Positions 1-8,467 of a stretch of 64,000 bases of DNA are shown here, one piece after another. The stretch is from Pseudomonas putida. GTDB taxonomy: Bacteria > Pseudomonadota > Gammaproteobacteria > Pseudomonadales > Pseudomonadaceae. The stretch is taken from NCBI RefSeq assembly GCF_001976065.1, contig NZ_MNAH01000012.1, forward strand, positions 62,001 to 126,000. The letters run 5' to 3'. How positions within the stretch are numbered: position 1 is the stretch's first letter; the number at the start of each line of letters is the position of its first letter. The notes beneath the pieces are model-generated. The model did not search any database, was not told where the DNA came from, and saw only the letters and a list, made by a program, of their open reading frames with translations. A program made the position numbers and the translations under genes.

Positions 1-12
1 CTTCCCACTCGC

Positions 13-18
13 TATAAT
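13..18 (+). promoter_or_regulatory. -10 box of tRNA-Thr promoter
   Basis: A perfect TATAAT lies 14 bases before the tRNA. It is followed by a GC-rich stretch typical of stable-RNA promoters under stringent control. The -35 box lies outside the window. Confidence 0.6.
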
Positions 19-32
19 CGTCGCCCTGACAC

Positions 33-108
<76 letters not shown>

Positions 109-112
109 TACA

Positions 113-147
113 AAACAAAGGCTCGCAGCGATGCGGGCCTTTTGTTT
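113..147 (+). terminator. Terminator after tRNA-Thr
   Basis: An AAACAAAGGC arm and a GCCTTTTGTTT arm enclose an inner CGCA-gcga-TGCG hairpin. The T-rich 3' arm suits termination of the tRNA transcript. The A-rich 5' arm could also end the minus-strand ABC operon that finishes at 172. Confidence 0.75.
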
Positions 148-171
148 ATCTGCGATAAAGCAAAGCGCACC

Positions 172-939
172 TCATCTATCGTGCAGATGCTTCTTCAAGA
201 ACGACCGGGTTCGTTCGTGGACTGGGTTCTGCAAGATCTCTGCTGGCGCCCCTTCCTCTACAACAACTCCACCGTCCATAAAGACAATCCGGTCTGCCAC
301 TTCGCCTGCAAAACGCATTTCATGGGTGACGATCAGCATTGTCATATGCTCGGCCGCGAGCTGCTTCATGACCTGATTGACCTCTTCGACGAGTTCAGGG
401 TCCAGTGCCGATGTGGCCTCATCGAACAGCATGACTTTTGGCTGCATCGCCAGCGCCCTGGCGATGGCAACGCGCTGCTTCTGCCCCCCTGACAGTCGAG
501 AAGGATACTCATCGAATTTGTTGGCTAGCCCAACTTTTGACAAATATTCCATTGCCAACTCACGAGCTTCTTTCTTCGAAAGCCCTTTAAGCTTGATCGG
601 GCCAAGGGCTATATTTTCATACACGGTCAAATGCGGGAATAAATTGAAGTGCTGGAATACCATGCCCATCTGCTGGCGCACAGCGTTTATATGCTGTTCA
701 AACGCACGACCTTTCAACGCCCGATTGACTTGCTCACCCTCTAGCCAGATCTCGCCATCGTTCAAAACTTCCAGGTGGTTGATTGACCGCAGGAGCGTAC
801 TTTTGCCAGAGCCACTGGGGCCTATGATAGCGATGATTTGCCCGCGAGTTACGCAGAGATCGATTCCCTTGAGTACTTCAAGTGCTCCGTAGGCCTTACG
901 AGCGCCCTTCACCTCAACCATGAATTCATTTCTGGTCAT
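172..939 (-). CDS. Polar amino-acid ABC transporter, ATP-binding subunit
   Basis: This is the cytoplasmic ATPase of a polar amino-acid uptake system (GlnQ/HisP type). Visible motifs are Walker A GPSGSGKS near residue 41, the Q-loop region VFQHFNLF, the signature LSGGQKQR, Walker B VMLFDEATSALD, and the H-loop VTHE. The length (255 aa) is normal for the family. Its ATG overlaps the stop of the upstream permease gene (ATGA), so the two are translationally coupled. It is the last gene of an operon SBP-permease-permease-ATPase read leftward. The substrate cannot be read from the ATPase. The neighbouring aminotransferase fusion suggests an amino acid or amino alcohol. Confidence 0.95.
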   Translation of the reverse strand: MTRNEFMVEVKGARKAYGALEVLKGIDLCVTRGQIIAIIGPSGSGKSTLLRSINHLEVLNDGEIWLEGEQVNRALKGRAFEQHINAVRQQMGMVFQHFNLFPHLTVYENIALGPIKLKGLSKKEARELAMEYLSKVGLANKFDEYPSRLSGGQKQRVAIARALAMQPKVMLFDEATSALDPELVEEVNQVMKQLAAEHMTMLIVTHEMRFAGEVADRIVFMDGGVVVEEGAPAEILQNPVHERTRSFLKKHLHDR

Positions 940-1595
940 CGTGACATCTCTACCTTACTTTCGAGAAGATGCAAGCCAGCCTCGAGAACAAGATTGGCTG
1001 CATAATAAATAACCGCGACCGTCAGATAAAACTCAAACGGGCTATAGGTCTCGCTTACTGCAAGTTGCGCGCTATATACCAATTCGGCAATTCCGATGAT
1101 AGAAACCAGTGAAGTATCCTTGAGCAGGACAATCATGTTATTTCCAAGCGGCGCAATAGTCCTGCGCAGCGCTTGCGGCACGATGATGTAGCGCTGAGTC
1201 TGTCCACGACTGAAGCCTATGGACCGGGCACCTTCAATTTGACCAGGGTCTACTGACATCACACCAGCACGAATGACGTCGGCATTATAGACGGCGAAGT
1301 GCAGGCTAAGGCCTATGATGCCAGCCACCAGTGCAGGAATATCGATCCCCACTTGCACAAGGCCGTAATAGATCAAATACAACTGAAGCAGGAGTGGGGT
1401 CCCCATGAGCAGCCAGGTCATAAAGCGCACGGGTAGCGCCAGGATTTTAGGCGCATAAAGAACGATCAGTGCAAAGGCTACCCCGGCGATCAAGCTCAAT
1501 ACGCTTGAGCTTAGAAACATCACGACCGTCCACCAAAGGCCCGTCGCCAGTAATTCGGAATAGGGAGTAACGATACTAAGATCCAGGTTTTGCAT
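936..1595 (-). CDS. Polar amino-acid ABC transporter, permease 2
   Basis: This inner-membrane permease is of the HisM/GlnP type, about 219 aa with roughly five membrane segments. The coupling-loop (EAA-like) motif GARSIGFSRGQ lies before VPQALRR in the second half. I start it at the ATG at 1595, preceded by GGTGAGAG, instead of the longer frame reaching 1643. The short start avoids overlap with the preceding permease, which stops at 1606. It probably pairs with permease 1 as a heterodimer across the inner membrane. Confidence 0.92.
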   Translation of the reverse strand: MQNLDLSIVTPYSELLATGLWWTVVMFLSSSVLSLIAGVAFALIVLYAPKILALPVRFMTWLLMGTPLLLQLYLIYYGLVQVGIDIPALVAGIIGLSLHFAVYNADVIRAGVMSVDPGQIEGARSIGFSRGQTQRYIIVPQALRRTIAPLGNNMIVLLKDTSLVSIIGIAELVYSAQLAVSETYSPFEFYLTVAVIYYAANLVLEAGLHLLESKVEMSR

Positions 1596-1605
1596 CTGAA
1601 TGCTC

Positions 1606-2253
1606 TCACCTTGCCGCGAAGCGATTATCGAGGTAGTCAACAATAAATCTAACCGAATAGACCATCACGATATAAAGCAATGCAGACACCATGAAAATCT
1701 CAAAAGGCTTGTACGTTGAACTGATAAAACGTTGCGCTGTATAGGACAGTTCAACAACGGAGATCGTCGACACCAACGCAGACCCTTTTATAAGCGCGAC
1801 AGCATTTACGCCCAACGGCCTTATCATCAGTTTTGCCGCTTGTGGCAGCTTGATAAGCCATAAAGTTTGCCCGCGCCCAAAACCAATTGAACGTGCGGCT
1901 TCTTCCTGACCAGGATCAACGTTGATGATTGCGCCACGGATCGATTCCGCCATGTAGGCCGCGATGTTCAGGCCCAAGCCGATCACGCCGGCGGCAAACG
2001 GCTCCAATTCAAGTCCGACCTGCGGACCACCAAAGTAAATGATGAATAGCTGAACCAGACAGGGAGTGCCGCGAAAAACACTGATGTAGATTCTTGCGAG
2101 GCTGCGAAATATAAGAAAAGTGGACAAGCGCGCAGCAACCAACACGATAGCGACCAGGAAACCCAGCAGGAGTGCAAGTACCGAGATTTGCACCGTAATC
2201 CAGGACGCTTCCAGGAAAAACGGGAATGTACGCTGTATGAGTGTCAGATCCAT
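1606..2253 (-). CDS. Polar amino-acid ABC transporter, permease 1
   Basis: The second inner-membrane permease (about 215 aa) resembles HisQ. It carries FRGTPCLVQLFIIYFG, characteristic of polar amino-acid permeases, and the coupling motif AARSIGFGRGQ. The frame stays open to 2304, but the extra 17 codons would run through the hairpin at 2281-2303 and look non-coding, so the ATG at 2253 (MDLTLIQR) is preferred. The ribosome binding site is weak (GAGCG), which fits lower expression than the binding protein. Confidence 0.9.
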   Translation of the reverse strand: MDLTLIQRTFPFFLEASWITVQISVLALLLGFLVAIVLVAARLSTFLIFRSLARIYISVFRGTPCLVQLFIIYFGGPQVGLELEPFAAGVIGLGLNIAAYMAESIRGAIINVDPGQEEAARSIGFGRGQTLWLIKLPQAAKLMIRPLGVNAVALIKGSALVSTISVVELSYTAQRFISSTYKPFEIFMVSALLYIVMVYSVRFIVDYLDNRFAAR

Positions 2254-2280
2254 GGAAACGCTCGGAAGAGGCCGATTGAC

Positions 2281-2303
2281 TGGCCCGACGAAAAGTCGGG
2301 CCA
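2281..2303 (-). promoter_or_regulatory. Intercistronic hairpin between binding protein and permease genes
   Basis: A perfect 9-bp stem (TGGCCCGAC / GTCGGGCCA) has a 5-nt loop and lies 13 bases after the binding-protein stop. No T-run follows it on the minus strand. It is therefore more likely an mRNA-stabilising or partial-termination element than a full terminator. Such elements raise binding-protein output over permease output in ABC operons. Confidence 0.6.
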
Positions 2304-2316
2304 CGCTAAAGATGAA

Positions 2317-3105
2317 TTAGCGGATATCGTTGCCAATCCACTTCATGGAGATCTTTTCGTAGGTGCCGTCGGCGAGCATTTCTTCAAGCGCCTTCTGCAT
2401 CGTCGCCTTGAGCTCGGGATTATTTTTGCGCAGGGCAATACCCATGCCTTCAATGCCACCATCGCTCTCGGGCGGCGTAATGATGCGGACCTTCTGCCCG
2501 GTCTCCTTGACTGCGACCAACACCGGAACACTGTCCATCACCAGCGCGTCAATACGACCGGCATCCAGGTCAACGAGCATTTCCTGAAGCCCCTTATACG
2601 ACCTCACTTTCAAGTTGCCGCGAGCCCTGGCCCATTTATCGTGGGCATCTCCGAGCGTAACGCCAACAGTGACATCTTTAAGATCATCAAAGCTTTTGAT
2701 CGAAGAGTTGTCCTTCACCACGATCGTACGACCAGCATGGTAATAGGGCCCAACGAAATCCACGGCCCTCTGGCGTTCCGGGGTAATTGTCATAGACGCG
2801 ATAATGGCGTCGTATTTTTTCGCAAGAAGACCCGCAATGATTCCGTCGAACGGGGTCGTGATGATCGTCACTTTTACCCCCATCCGCTCTGCCAGTGCCT
2901 CGCTGATGGAGGCGTCGAATCCGACAACCTTGTTGTTCTCGTTAACAAAGCTGAAAGGAACGTATTGGCCGCTCATCGCGATACGAATCTCTTGGGCATC
3001 CTTAATCGACTTCAAATCATCAGCGTGAACAGCGGAGGTGAAAACCAGTGCCCCAGCCAACACGGTGGAAGTGACAATAAAGTCCTTGAGCTTTTTAATT
3101 AGCAT
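2317..3105 (-). CDS. Periplasmic amino-acid-binding protein of ABC transporter
   Basis: This 262-aa family-3 extracellular solute-binding protein starts with a Sec signal peptide (MLIKKLKDF, hydrophobic stretch, cleavage near VHA-DD). The mature part has the family features IRIAMSGQYVPFSF near its N-terminus and MTITPERQRAVDF in the middle. An RBS GAGGTG precedes the ATG. It is the first gene of the transporter operon and lies about 210 bp after the aminotransferase fusion gene, on the same strand. The specificity is unknown. Lysine/arginine/ornithine-type or hydroxylated amino acids are plausible from context only. Confidence 0.92.
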   Translation of the reverse strand: MLIKKLKDFIVTSTVLAGALVFTSAVHADDLKSIKDAQEIRIAMSGQYVPFSFVNENNKVVGFDASISEALAERMGVKVTIITTPFDGIIAGLLAKKYDAIIASMTITPERQRAVDFVGPYYHAGRTIVVKDNSSIKSFDDLKDVTVGVTLGDAHDKWARARGNLKVRSYKGLQEMLVDLDAGRIDALVMDSVPVLVAVKETGQKVRIITPPESDGGIEGMGIALRKNNPELKATMQKALEEMLADGTYEKISMKWIGNDIR

Positions 3106-3260
3106 TGGATTGCACCTCGGAAGAATTATTATTTATTTTTTTAGGGCTCTTCACCCAGCCTTCAGGAAAAGCTTTGCACAGGCAATTCTGGAAAGCACCC
3201 AGCAAGGTGCCAGCTTGCCTGACACATTGCCGGAGTTGACCGACACTATGCCGGGAAGAC

Positions 3261-3301
3261 AGCGTGCGACGAGACTGAGCAAGTGACCGTGGTCGCACGC
3301 T
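3261..3301 (-). repeat. Inverted repeat after the fusion gene
   Basis: Ten-base arms AGCGTGCGAC and GTCGCACGCT are separated by 21 bases, just past the stop of the fusion gene at 3317. No T-run follows. It may be a weak terminator or an operator for the transporter operon, whose start is at 3105. Confidence 0.4.
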
Positions 3302-3316
3302 ATCGACCTAAACGAC

Positions 3317-6300
3317 TTACTGGAGTGCGGTCTTGAAGCTTTCGTCCAGGACTTCAAGCAGAAAGTCTGCATTCTTCTGACTGAAAATCATCGACGGACG
3401 CATTTTCAGGACATTGTCATAGGGGCCTTCAGTACCGATCAAAACACCTCGTTCCCTGGCACCGTCGGCTACTTTTTTGGCCAGCGCAGTGGCTGGAGTT
3501 TTCGTATTGCGATCGGTGACAAGTTCTATCCCCAGAAAAAGACCCAGCCCGCGCACATCGCCAATTGCATCGTATCGCTGCTGCAATTTTCGGAAGCCGT
3601 CGAGCAGATAGTTACCCATGGTTAGTGCGTTAAGTTTCAAGTTATCGCGCTCAATTACATCGAGCACAGAAAGCCCTACCGCACAGGAAACCGGACTGCC
3701 GGCAAAAGTATTGAAATACTCCATGCCATTATTGAAGCTGTCGGCAATCTCACGCGTGGTCACGACTGCGGACATGGGATGTCCGTTACCAATGGGTTTG
3801 CCCATGGAAACTGCATCGGGAACGACGCCTTGGGTTTCAAATGCCCACCAGTGGCTACCGACTCGACCAAAGCCGACCTGGACTTCGTCAGCCAGGCAAA
3901 GACCGCCCTCTGCCCGAACCATTGCATAAACTTCTTTCAAGTAGTTTTGCGGGAAGAACAGTTGCCCGGCGACACTTGGAATGGACTCCGCCAAAAAGAA
4001 AGCTGGGGATCTGCCTTGCTTGCGCATGATCTCGATCTGATCCGCCACACTTTCAGCGAATCGCTTGCCAAGTTCCTCGAACGGCCAGTCTTGCGCAGCT
4101 CGGTAAGCATCCGGGACAGCCGCCTCGAACACATGGTCTGCACGCCCTTTACCGGCCTTGCGCTTATATTTGTAAGGGCTGAGGTCGATCAGCTCCTGTG
4201 TCGTGCCGTGGTACGCCCAATCCAGCACAATGGCGTCGTTACGCCCCGTGTGATTGCGCGCCATACGAAGCATCAGGCTGTTTGCTTCACTGCCTGAACA
4301 GCCGAAGGAAGCGACCGCCAAACCTTCAGGTAACGTAGCGGTGAGCCGCTCTGCGTACTCCACGATATTATCGTGCAGGTATCGCGTGTTGGTGTTCAGG
4401 CGCGCAGCCTGCCGTGAAAGCGCTTGCACCACATCTGGATGAGAGTGGCCGAGATGGCACACGTTATTGAAGCAATCCAGATACGCTCTTCCAAAGTTGT
4501 CGATCAACCAAACCCCGTCACCGCGAACGAACTTGATCGGATCTGAATAGGAAATCGACAAGTTTGGAAGCAACAGTTCCTTACGCTTGGCAACGATCTC
4601 TGCCTTGGTGCGGCCTTCCTGGCTGTAGGTTTCCGGAGGAATCCCCGCGAGAGTCGATGCATCGGGAAAAAGGTCGGCCCATACATCTAGATAAGCCCGC
4701 TCACCTACGCCAATGAACTCGCTGGCTTTCAATCCGGTGTCGGTGGACATCTGAAAATGCACATGGGGAATCCACCCACCGTTTTCCGCATCTGCGCCCA
4801 TGTATCCGACAAGCGCGCCAGGCTCAAGGTGGTCGCCGGGTTTGAGACGCGCCAGCGCTTCATGAGCCATGTGCCCCCAAAGTGTCAGGAAGGGTGGGCA
4901 ACCTTCTGGTGAGTGCTTGAGCATGATCAAGCCACCATAGCCAAGCGGCTCGCGCTCGACCTCGACGCTCTGCACCACACCCGCAACAGGTGTATAGAGA
5001 GGCGTGCCGGCGGGCATAATCAAATCGACACCGACGTGAATGATCCGACGCTGCCCTTCAATGAAACGCGATTCGAATGCCGCGTCGGTGTAGATGGTTC
5101 TTTCCTCGCCCCATGGTCCAATGCCAAGCGGCACCTTGTGCGCGGTGGAAAACTCATTCCACCACCGGGTTGCCTGGGCTGGACGCTGCTCGGCTGAGGC
5201 AATCGTCATCACGTGCGAAGCATCGCCGAATGGAGCAATCGCCTTGTTCATGGTGGCAGCCGATGGACGCACGATATCCGCGAAAGACTTGCTGTTTTCC
5301 GCCACCCAGCGGCGAACCGCGCCAGCGCCTTCGATCGCGTCAAAACCACAGGCTTTGCGCAAGATTGCCGTCGCCAGTCGAGGGTTCATGCGATCCATCC
5401 TCTCCAGGAGGCGCCAGGCCGGCGCTTCGCTGATGGCAAGGTAGGGATTGTCTTGCGCCTGGCCGTATCGCGATGCCGACAACGTGACGCTCGTGACCAG
5501 GCGCATCGCTATGAGATTGAAGAGGACGTCGACCTCCTCCGGATGCAGAGGGTATTTCTCATGGAAACCGGCCGTGAGGGCGGCGGCCGCGCCGATTGGA
5601 TCTTCCATGTCGAGAATGGAATAAGCACAGGTGATGGCAACTTCGGCAATCAGGATCGTATGGACCGCATCCCCGAAATCGATGATGCCTGAGACTTTCT
5701 GATGGTTCCCGGAGTCGACGAGGATGTTCCAGTCATTGCCATCATTGTGAATAACTTGAGTGCGCAAACGCGCGAGCTTGGGCTGAACCGTTTTTTCGAA
5801 CGTATCAATGAACCGTTGCAGAATTGCTCTTTTGCCAGCGTCTTTCACGAAATGCAGGCGTGAGCGCGAACGTGCGGCGTGACGCAAATCCCAGTCGAGA
5901 TCACGTACCGCGCCCGCGTGCATGAAACCCTGAAGTGCACGATCCACATCACCGAAAGACTGACCGAGGCTACGCATCAATTCGAACGTACGCTCGACCT
6001 CGGCAAGCGGCGTTCCGTGCAACCAGCTGACCAGGCGAACCGCATGGGTTTCGCCAGAAGCTGCCACCGCCGAGGCGAGAAAATCACCCTCGCGGCTTTT
6101 CTTGAGAAAGGGCACGGCAAGCTCGGGGCTGTTACTGGCAAGGTGACTGAGAATGGCCGTCTGAAACTCGCTTTCAATTCGCGGTTCCGTCGAGTTGACA
6201 ACTTTCAGGATCCACCCCGCATCGGTTCCTGTCTTCAACCGATAGTTGCGGTCTCGTTCGCCGTCCAGTGGCGTGGCCGTACCGATAACGTTGAAAAGCT

Positions 6301-6364
6301 GTTCACCGAGCTTTTCGGCATCCCCCGTCGAGAACTGGGGGGCGGGATGAGAAAGATTAGTCAT
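3317..6364 (-). CDS. Kinase (APH) / M23-like / class III aminotransferase fusion, copy 1
   Basis: This is a three-domain protein of about 1015 aa. Residues about 10-330 form an APH-type kinase with the catalytic loop HNDGNDWN (206-213) and DFG (229-231). Residues about 430-550 form an M23/LytM-like fold that keeps all expected zinc ligands (H443, D447, H498 in LWGH, HVH 534-536). Residues about 600-1012 form a class III PLP enzyme with GCSGSEAN (688-695), DEV (826-828) and the PLP lysine at about 856 (SMGK). The nearest known relatives are hydroxylysine kinase (AGPHD1) and the AGXT2L ammoniophospholyases, which use phosphorylated amino alcohols. That function here is inference. No signal peptide is seen, so the peptidase-like fold is cytoplasmic and may be structural. 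The start is taken at ATG 6364; ATG 6385 is the alternative. The gene is divergent from an Lrp regulator and upstream of an amino-acid transporter. Confidence 0.88.
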   Translation of the reverse strand: MTNLSHPAPQFSTGDAEKLGEQLFNVIGTATPLDGERDRNYRLKTGTDAGWILKVVNSTEPRIESEFQTAILSHLASNSPELAVPFLKKSREGDFLASAVAASGETHAVRLVSWLHGTPLAEVERTFELMRSLGQSFGDVDRALQGFMHAGAVRDLDWDLRHAARSRSRLHFVKDAGKRAILQRFIDTFEKTVQPKLARLRTQVIHNDGNDWNILVDSGNHQKVSGIIDFGDAVHTILIAEVAITCAYSILDMEDPIGAAAALTAGFHEKYPLHPEEVDVLFNLIAMRLVTSVTLSASRYGQAQDNPYLAISEAPAWRLLERMDRMNPRLATAILRKACGFDAIEGAGAVRRWVAENSKSFADIVRPSAATMNKAIAPFGDASHVMTIASAEQRPAQATRWWNEFSTAHKVPLGIGPWGEERTIYTDAAFESRFIEGQRRIIHVGVDLIMPAGTPLYTPVAGVVQSVEVEREPLGYGGLIMLKHSPEGCPPFLTLWGHMAHEALARLKPGDHLEPGALVGYMGADAENGGWIPHVHFQMSTDTGLKASEFIGVGERAYLDVWADLFPDASTLAGIPPETYSQEGRTKAEIVAKRKELLLPNLSISYSDPIKFVRGDGVWLIDNFGRAYLDCFNNVCHLGHSHPDVVQALSRQAARLNTNTRYLHDNIVEYAERLTATLPEGLAVASFGCSGSEANSLMLRMARNHTGRNDAIVLDWAYHGTTQELIDLSPYKYKRKAGKGRADHVFEAAVPDAYRAAQDWPFEELGKRFAESVADQIEIMRKQGRSPAFFLAESIPSVAGQLFFPQNYLKEVYAMVRAEGGLCLADEVQVGFGRVGSHWWAFETQGVVPDAVSMGKPIGNGHPMSAVVTTREIADSFNNGMEYFNTFAGSPVSCAVGLSVLDVIERDNLKLNALTMGNYLLDGFRKLQQRYDAIGDVRGLGLFLGIELVTDRNTKTPATALAKKVADGARERGVLIGTEGPYDNVLKMRPSMIFSQKNADFLLEVLDESFKTALQ

Positions 6365-6503
6365 GGTAATTGTTTTCCAAGCCATTTTTTTCAGATAGCT
6401 TGGCACGCGAAGCCTTGGACGGCAGTAGGTATGCGGTCGACTTTGGCCTGCATATTGTCGGAATCGACCGGCACAAATCCGGTAGCAAATATAGGGAGTT
6501 CTG
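6365..6503. promoter_or_regulatory. Divergent promoter region, fusion gene / Lrp regulator
   Basis: This gap of 139 bp separates two divergent genes. Lrp-family regulators usually bind such shared intergenic regions, so it is the likely control point of the cluster. It contains ATTGTCGGAATCGACCGGCAC at about 6454-6474, a loosely symmetric stretch (GTCGgaatCGAC). No clear -35/-10 pair was assigned. Confidence 0.45.
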
Positions 6504-6944
6504 ATGCGCGACCTGGACACGAAAGATCGCGAAATACTCGAAATCCTGTCCAGAGAGGCTCGCATTGCCCTGAAGGCCCTGGCCGCGAGAATCGGACTTT
6601 CAAGAAGCGCCACCAGCGAGCGCGTCATCAACCTTGAGCGCAATGGTGTGATCCGAGGCTACCGGGCTGATATCGGCGAAATCGATGCCAATGTGATTCG
6701 CGCGATCCTTCTCGTTAGCCTCAAGCGCACGCCCGCAATCAGCCTGCTGGACCTGCTCGCCCAAAACTCGCAGGTACGGCGCGTCTCTTCGGTCAGTGGC
6801 CAGCTTGATCTGGTCATCGAGATCGAATCGCGAACCATCGATGATCTGAATCGGGTCAGAGATGCAGTAGCCAGCCACGAAACCGTTGAAGACATCACCA
6901 CTGCTGTCGTGCTTCGACGCGATATTGATCGGCAGACTTCCTGA
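6504..6944 (+). CDS. Lrp/AsnC-family transcriptional regulator
   Basis: This 146-aa regulator has an N-terminal AsnC-type helix-turn-helix (residues about 4-62, DTKDREILEILSREAR followed by ALAARIGLSRSATSERV). A C-terminal RAM/ligand-sensing domain follows, with VSSVSGQLDLVIEIE. The length is typical of the family. An RBS AGGGAG precedes the ATG. It is divergent from the kinase/aminotransferase fusion and probably controls it, and perhaps the transporter, in response to the substrate amino acid. Confidence 0.93.
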   Translation: MRDLDTKDREILEILSREARIALKALAARIGLSRSATSERVINLERNGVIRGYRADIGEIDANVIRAILLVSLKRTPAISLLDLLAQNSQVRRVSSVSGQLDLVIEIESRTIDDLNRVRDAVASHETVEDITTAVVLRRDIDRQTS

Positions 6945-6995
6945 TTCGTACTGGTTCGAAGTCGTGAAAGAAACTGCATCCTGATACTGTCCGAA

Positions 6996-7036
6996 AAACA
7001 AAGCCCTCGTAGCAGTACGAGGGCTTAGTTGTTTCT
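6996..7036. terminator. Bidirectional terminator between Lrp and SDR genes
   Basis: An 11-bp perfect stem AAGCCCTCGTA (7001-7011) / TACGAGGGCTT (7016-7026) has the loop GCAG. On the minus strand it is followed by a T-rich run, and on the plus strand by GTTGTTT. It separates two convergent genes. Confidence 0.85.
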
Positions 7037-7057
7037 GTTGCCAAGAAAAGCCAGGTC

Positions 7058-7768
7058 TCAATGACCCGCGCTCTGCCCACCATCAACGTGGAGGATTTCG
7101 CCAGTGACGAACTTGGCGCCGTCCAGGTACACGACCGCGTTGGCGATGTCATCGATCTCGCCCATGTGCCCGACCGGGTGCAGTGCGCCCAGGGCGGCGT
7201 GGGTTTCTTCGCCGTGCATTGGGGTCTTGATGATGCCGGGCGATACTGCGTTCACCCGAATGCCGCGCTTGGCGTATTCGATGGCCAGGGAACGGGTTGC
7301 CGCGTTCAGGCCACCTTTGGTCAGTGAGGCCAGCACCGACGGCACGCCGTCGATGGCGTGGTCGACCAAGCTGGTGGTGATGTTGACAACGTGACCGCTG
7401 CCCTGTTTTTCCATCTCGGCGATGGCCAGTTGGGTGATGTAGAAGAAGCCGTTGACGTTCACCGACAACACATTGGCATAGTCTTCAGCGGTGTACGCAG
7501 TGAAGGGCTTGGCGATGAAGATCCCGGCGTTGTTGATCAGGGTATCGACTCGGCCGAAACGGGCGATGGCTTCACGAATCACGCGCTGTGCAGTCTCTGG
7601 CTCGCCGATGTCGCCGGCCACGGTGAGGATGTCCGGATCGGTGGATGGCTTGATCGAGCGGGAGGTTGCGACGATCTGGTAACCGAGCTCGCGGAAGGCC
7701 TTGACCATGCCGTCGCCGAGACCTTGGGATGCGCCAGTGATGACAACGACTTTTTTCGAATTGCTCAT
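7058..7768 (-). CDS. Short-chain dehydrogenase/reductase lacking the catalytic Tyr
   Basis: This 236-aa Rossmann-fold SDR has TGASQGLG (11-18) for cofactor binding, NNAG (79-82), and the active-site serine near 133. At the YxxxK position the sequence reads ASLTK (A147, K151), so the usual catalytic tyrosine is alanine. The start at 7768 has the RBS GAGG six bases upstream. The longer frame adds only MRFI. It is the last gene of an operon with a DsbA-like protein and a tautomerase. It may be an SDR of altered chemistry or a binding protein. Confidence 0.9.
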   Translation of the reverse strand: MSNSKKVVVITGASQGLGDGMVKAFRELGYQIVATSRSIKPSTDPDILTVAGDIGEPETAQRVIREAIARFGRVDTLINNAGIFIAKPFTAYTAEDYANVLSVNVNGFFYITQLAIAEMEKQGSGHVVNITTSLVDHAIDGVPSVLASLTKGGLNAATRSLAIEYAKRGIRVNAVSPGIIKTPMHGEETHAALGALHPVGHMGEIDDIANAVVYLDGAKFVTGEILHVDGGQSAGH

Positions 7769-7810
7769 GATGAACCTCACAGATAAATGATGATTTGAAA
7801 AAATTTGCGA

Positions 7811-8467
7811 TCAGGCTTCGGCCGAGGCTTGTGCCATCTGTCTCAACATCTGTTCGTAGTACTCGACCGACTGGGAGCCGGACACCAGGTGACGACCGTT
7901 GAGTACCAGGGCCGGGACCGAATTGATGCCGTGCTGTCGGTAAAACTCTTCCAGTTCACGCACCTCTTCGGCAAAGGCACCCGACGCCAGCACCTTGCGT
8001 GCACGGGCCTCGTCCAACCCGGCTTCACCCGCCAGCCGCACCAGCGTCTGCTGATCACTCGGGTTCTGGCCTTCGCTGAAGTAAGCGCGAAGCAGGATCT
8101 TCTTCAACGCCACCTGGCGTCCTTCTTCCAGCGCCCAGAGCAACAAACGGTGAGCGTCGAAGGTGTTGTAGAAGTGCGTGCGCTTTTCCAGATCGAACTT
8201 GAAGCCGATGGCCTCGCCGCGAGCGATCTGCATCGCCTTGCCAGAGGCGACGTCCTCGGCGGTGCGTCCGTATTTGCGCATCAAGTGCTCGACGGCTTTT
8301 TCGCCTTCGGCCGGCATGTCCGGGTTCAGCTCGAAAGGCTTGTAGGTCAGCTCGACCGCCACCTCACCCGCCACGTTCTCGATCGCCTGCTCCAGCGCCG
8401 TCGCCCCCAGTGCGCACCATGGGCACACCACATCGGAGACGAAATCGATGGTCACCGGCGCCGTCAT
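7811..8467 (-). CDS. DsbA family (FrnE-like) thiol oxidoreductase/isomerase
   Basis: This 218-aa protein has a thioredoxin fold with the insertion typical of the FrnE/HCCA-isomerase branch of the DsbA family. The CPWC motif lies at residues 15-18 after DFVSDVV. There is no signal peptide, so it is cytoplasmic. Its ATG overlaps the tautomerase stop (ATGA). FrnE proteins are thiol-disulfide oxidoreductases; related proteins act as glutathione-dependent isomerases. The tautomerase and SDR neighbours suggest detoxification or catabolism of a small carbonyl or quinone compound, which is inference. Confidence 0.9.
   Translation of the reverse strand: MTAPVTIDFVSDVVCPWCALGATALEQAIENVAGEVAVELTYKPFELNPDMPAEGEKAVEHLMRKYGRTAEDVASGKAMQIARGEAIGFKFDLEKRTHFYNTFDAHRLLLWALEEGRQVALKKILLRAYFSEGQNPSDQQTLVRLAGEAGLDEARARKVLASGAFAEEVRELEEFYRQHGINSVPALVLNGRHLVSGSQSVEYYEQMLRQMAQASAEA

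Noticed and set aside
3317..6364. Reading copy 1 as a secreted peptidoglycan hydrolase because of the M23 motifs
   Set aside because: There is no signal peptide, and the domain is sandwiched between a kinase and a PLP enzyme. Cytoplasmic location is more likely.
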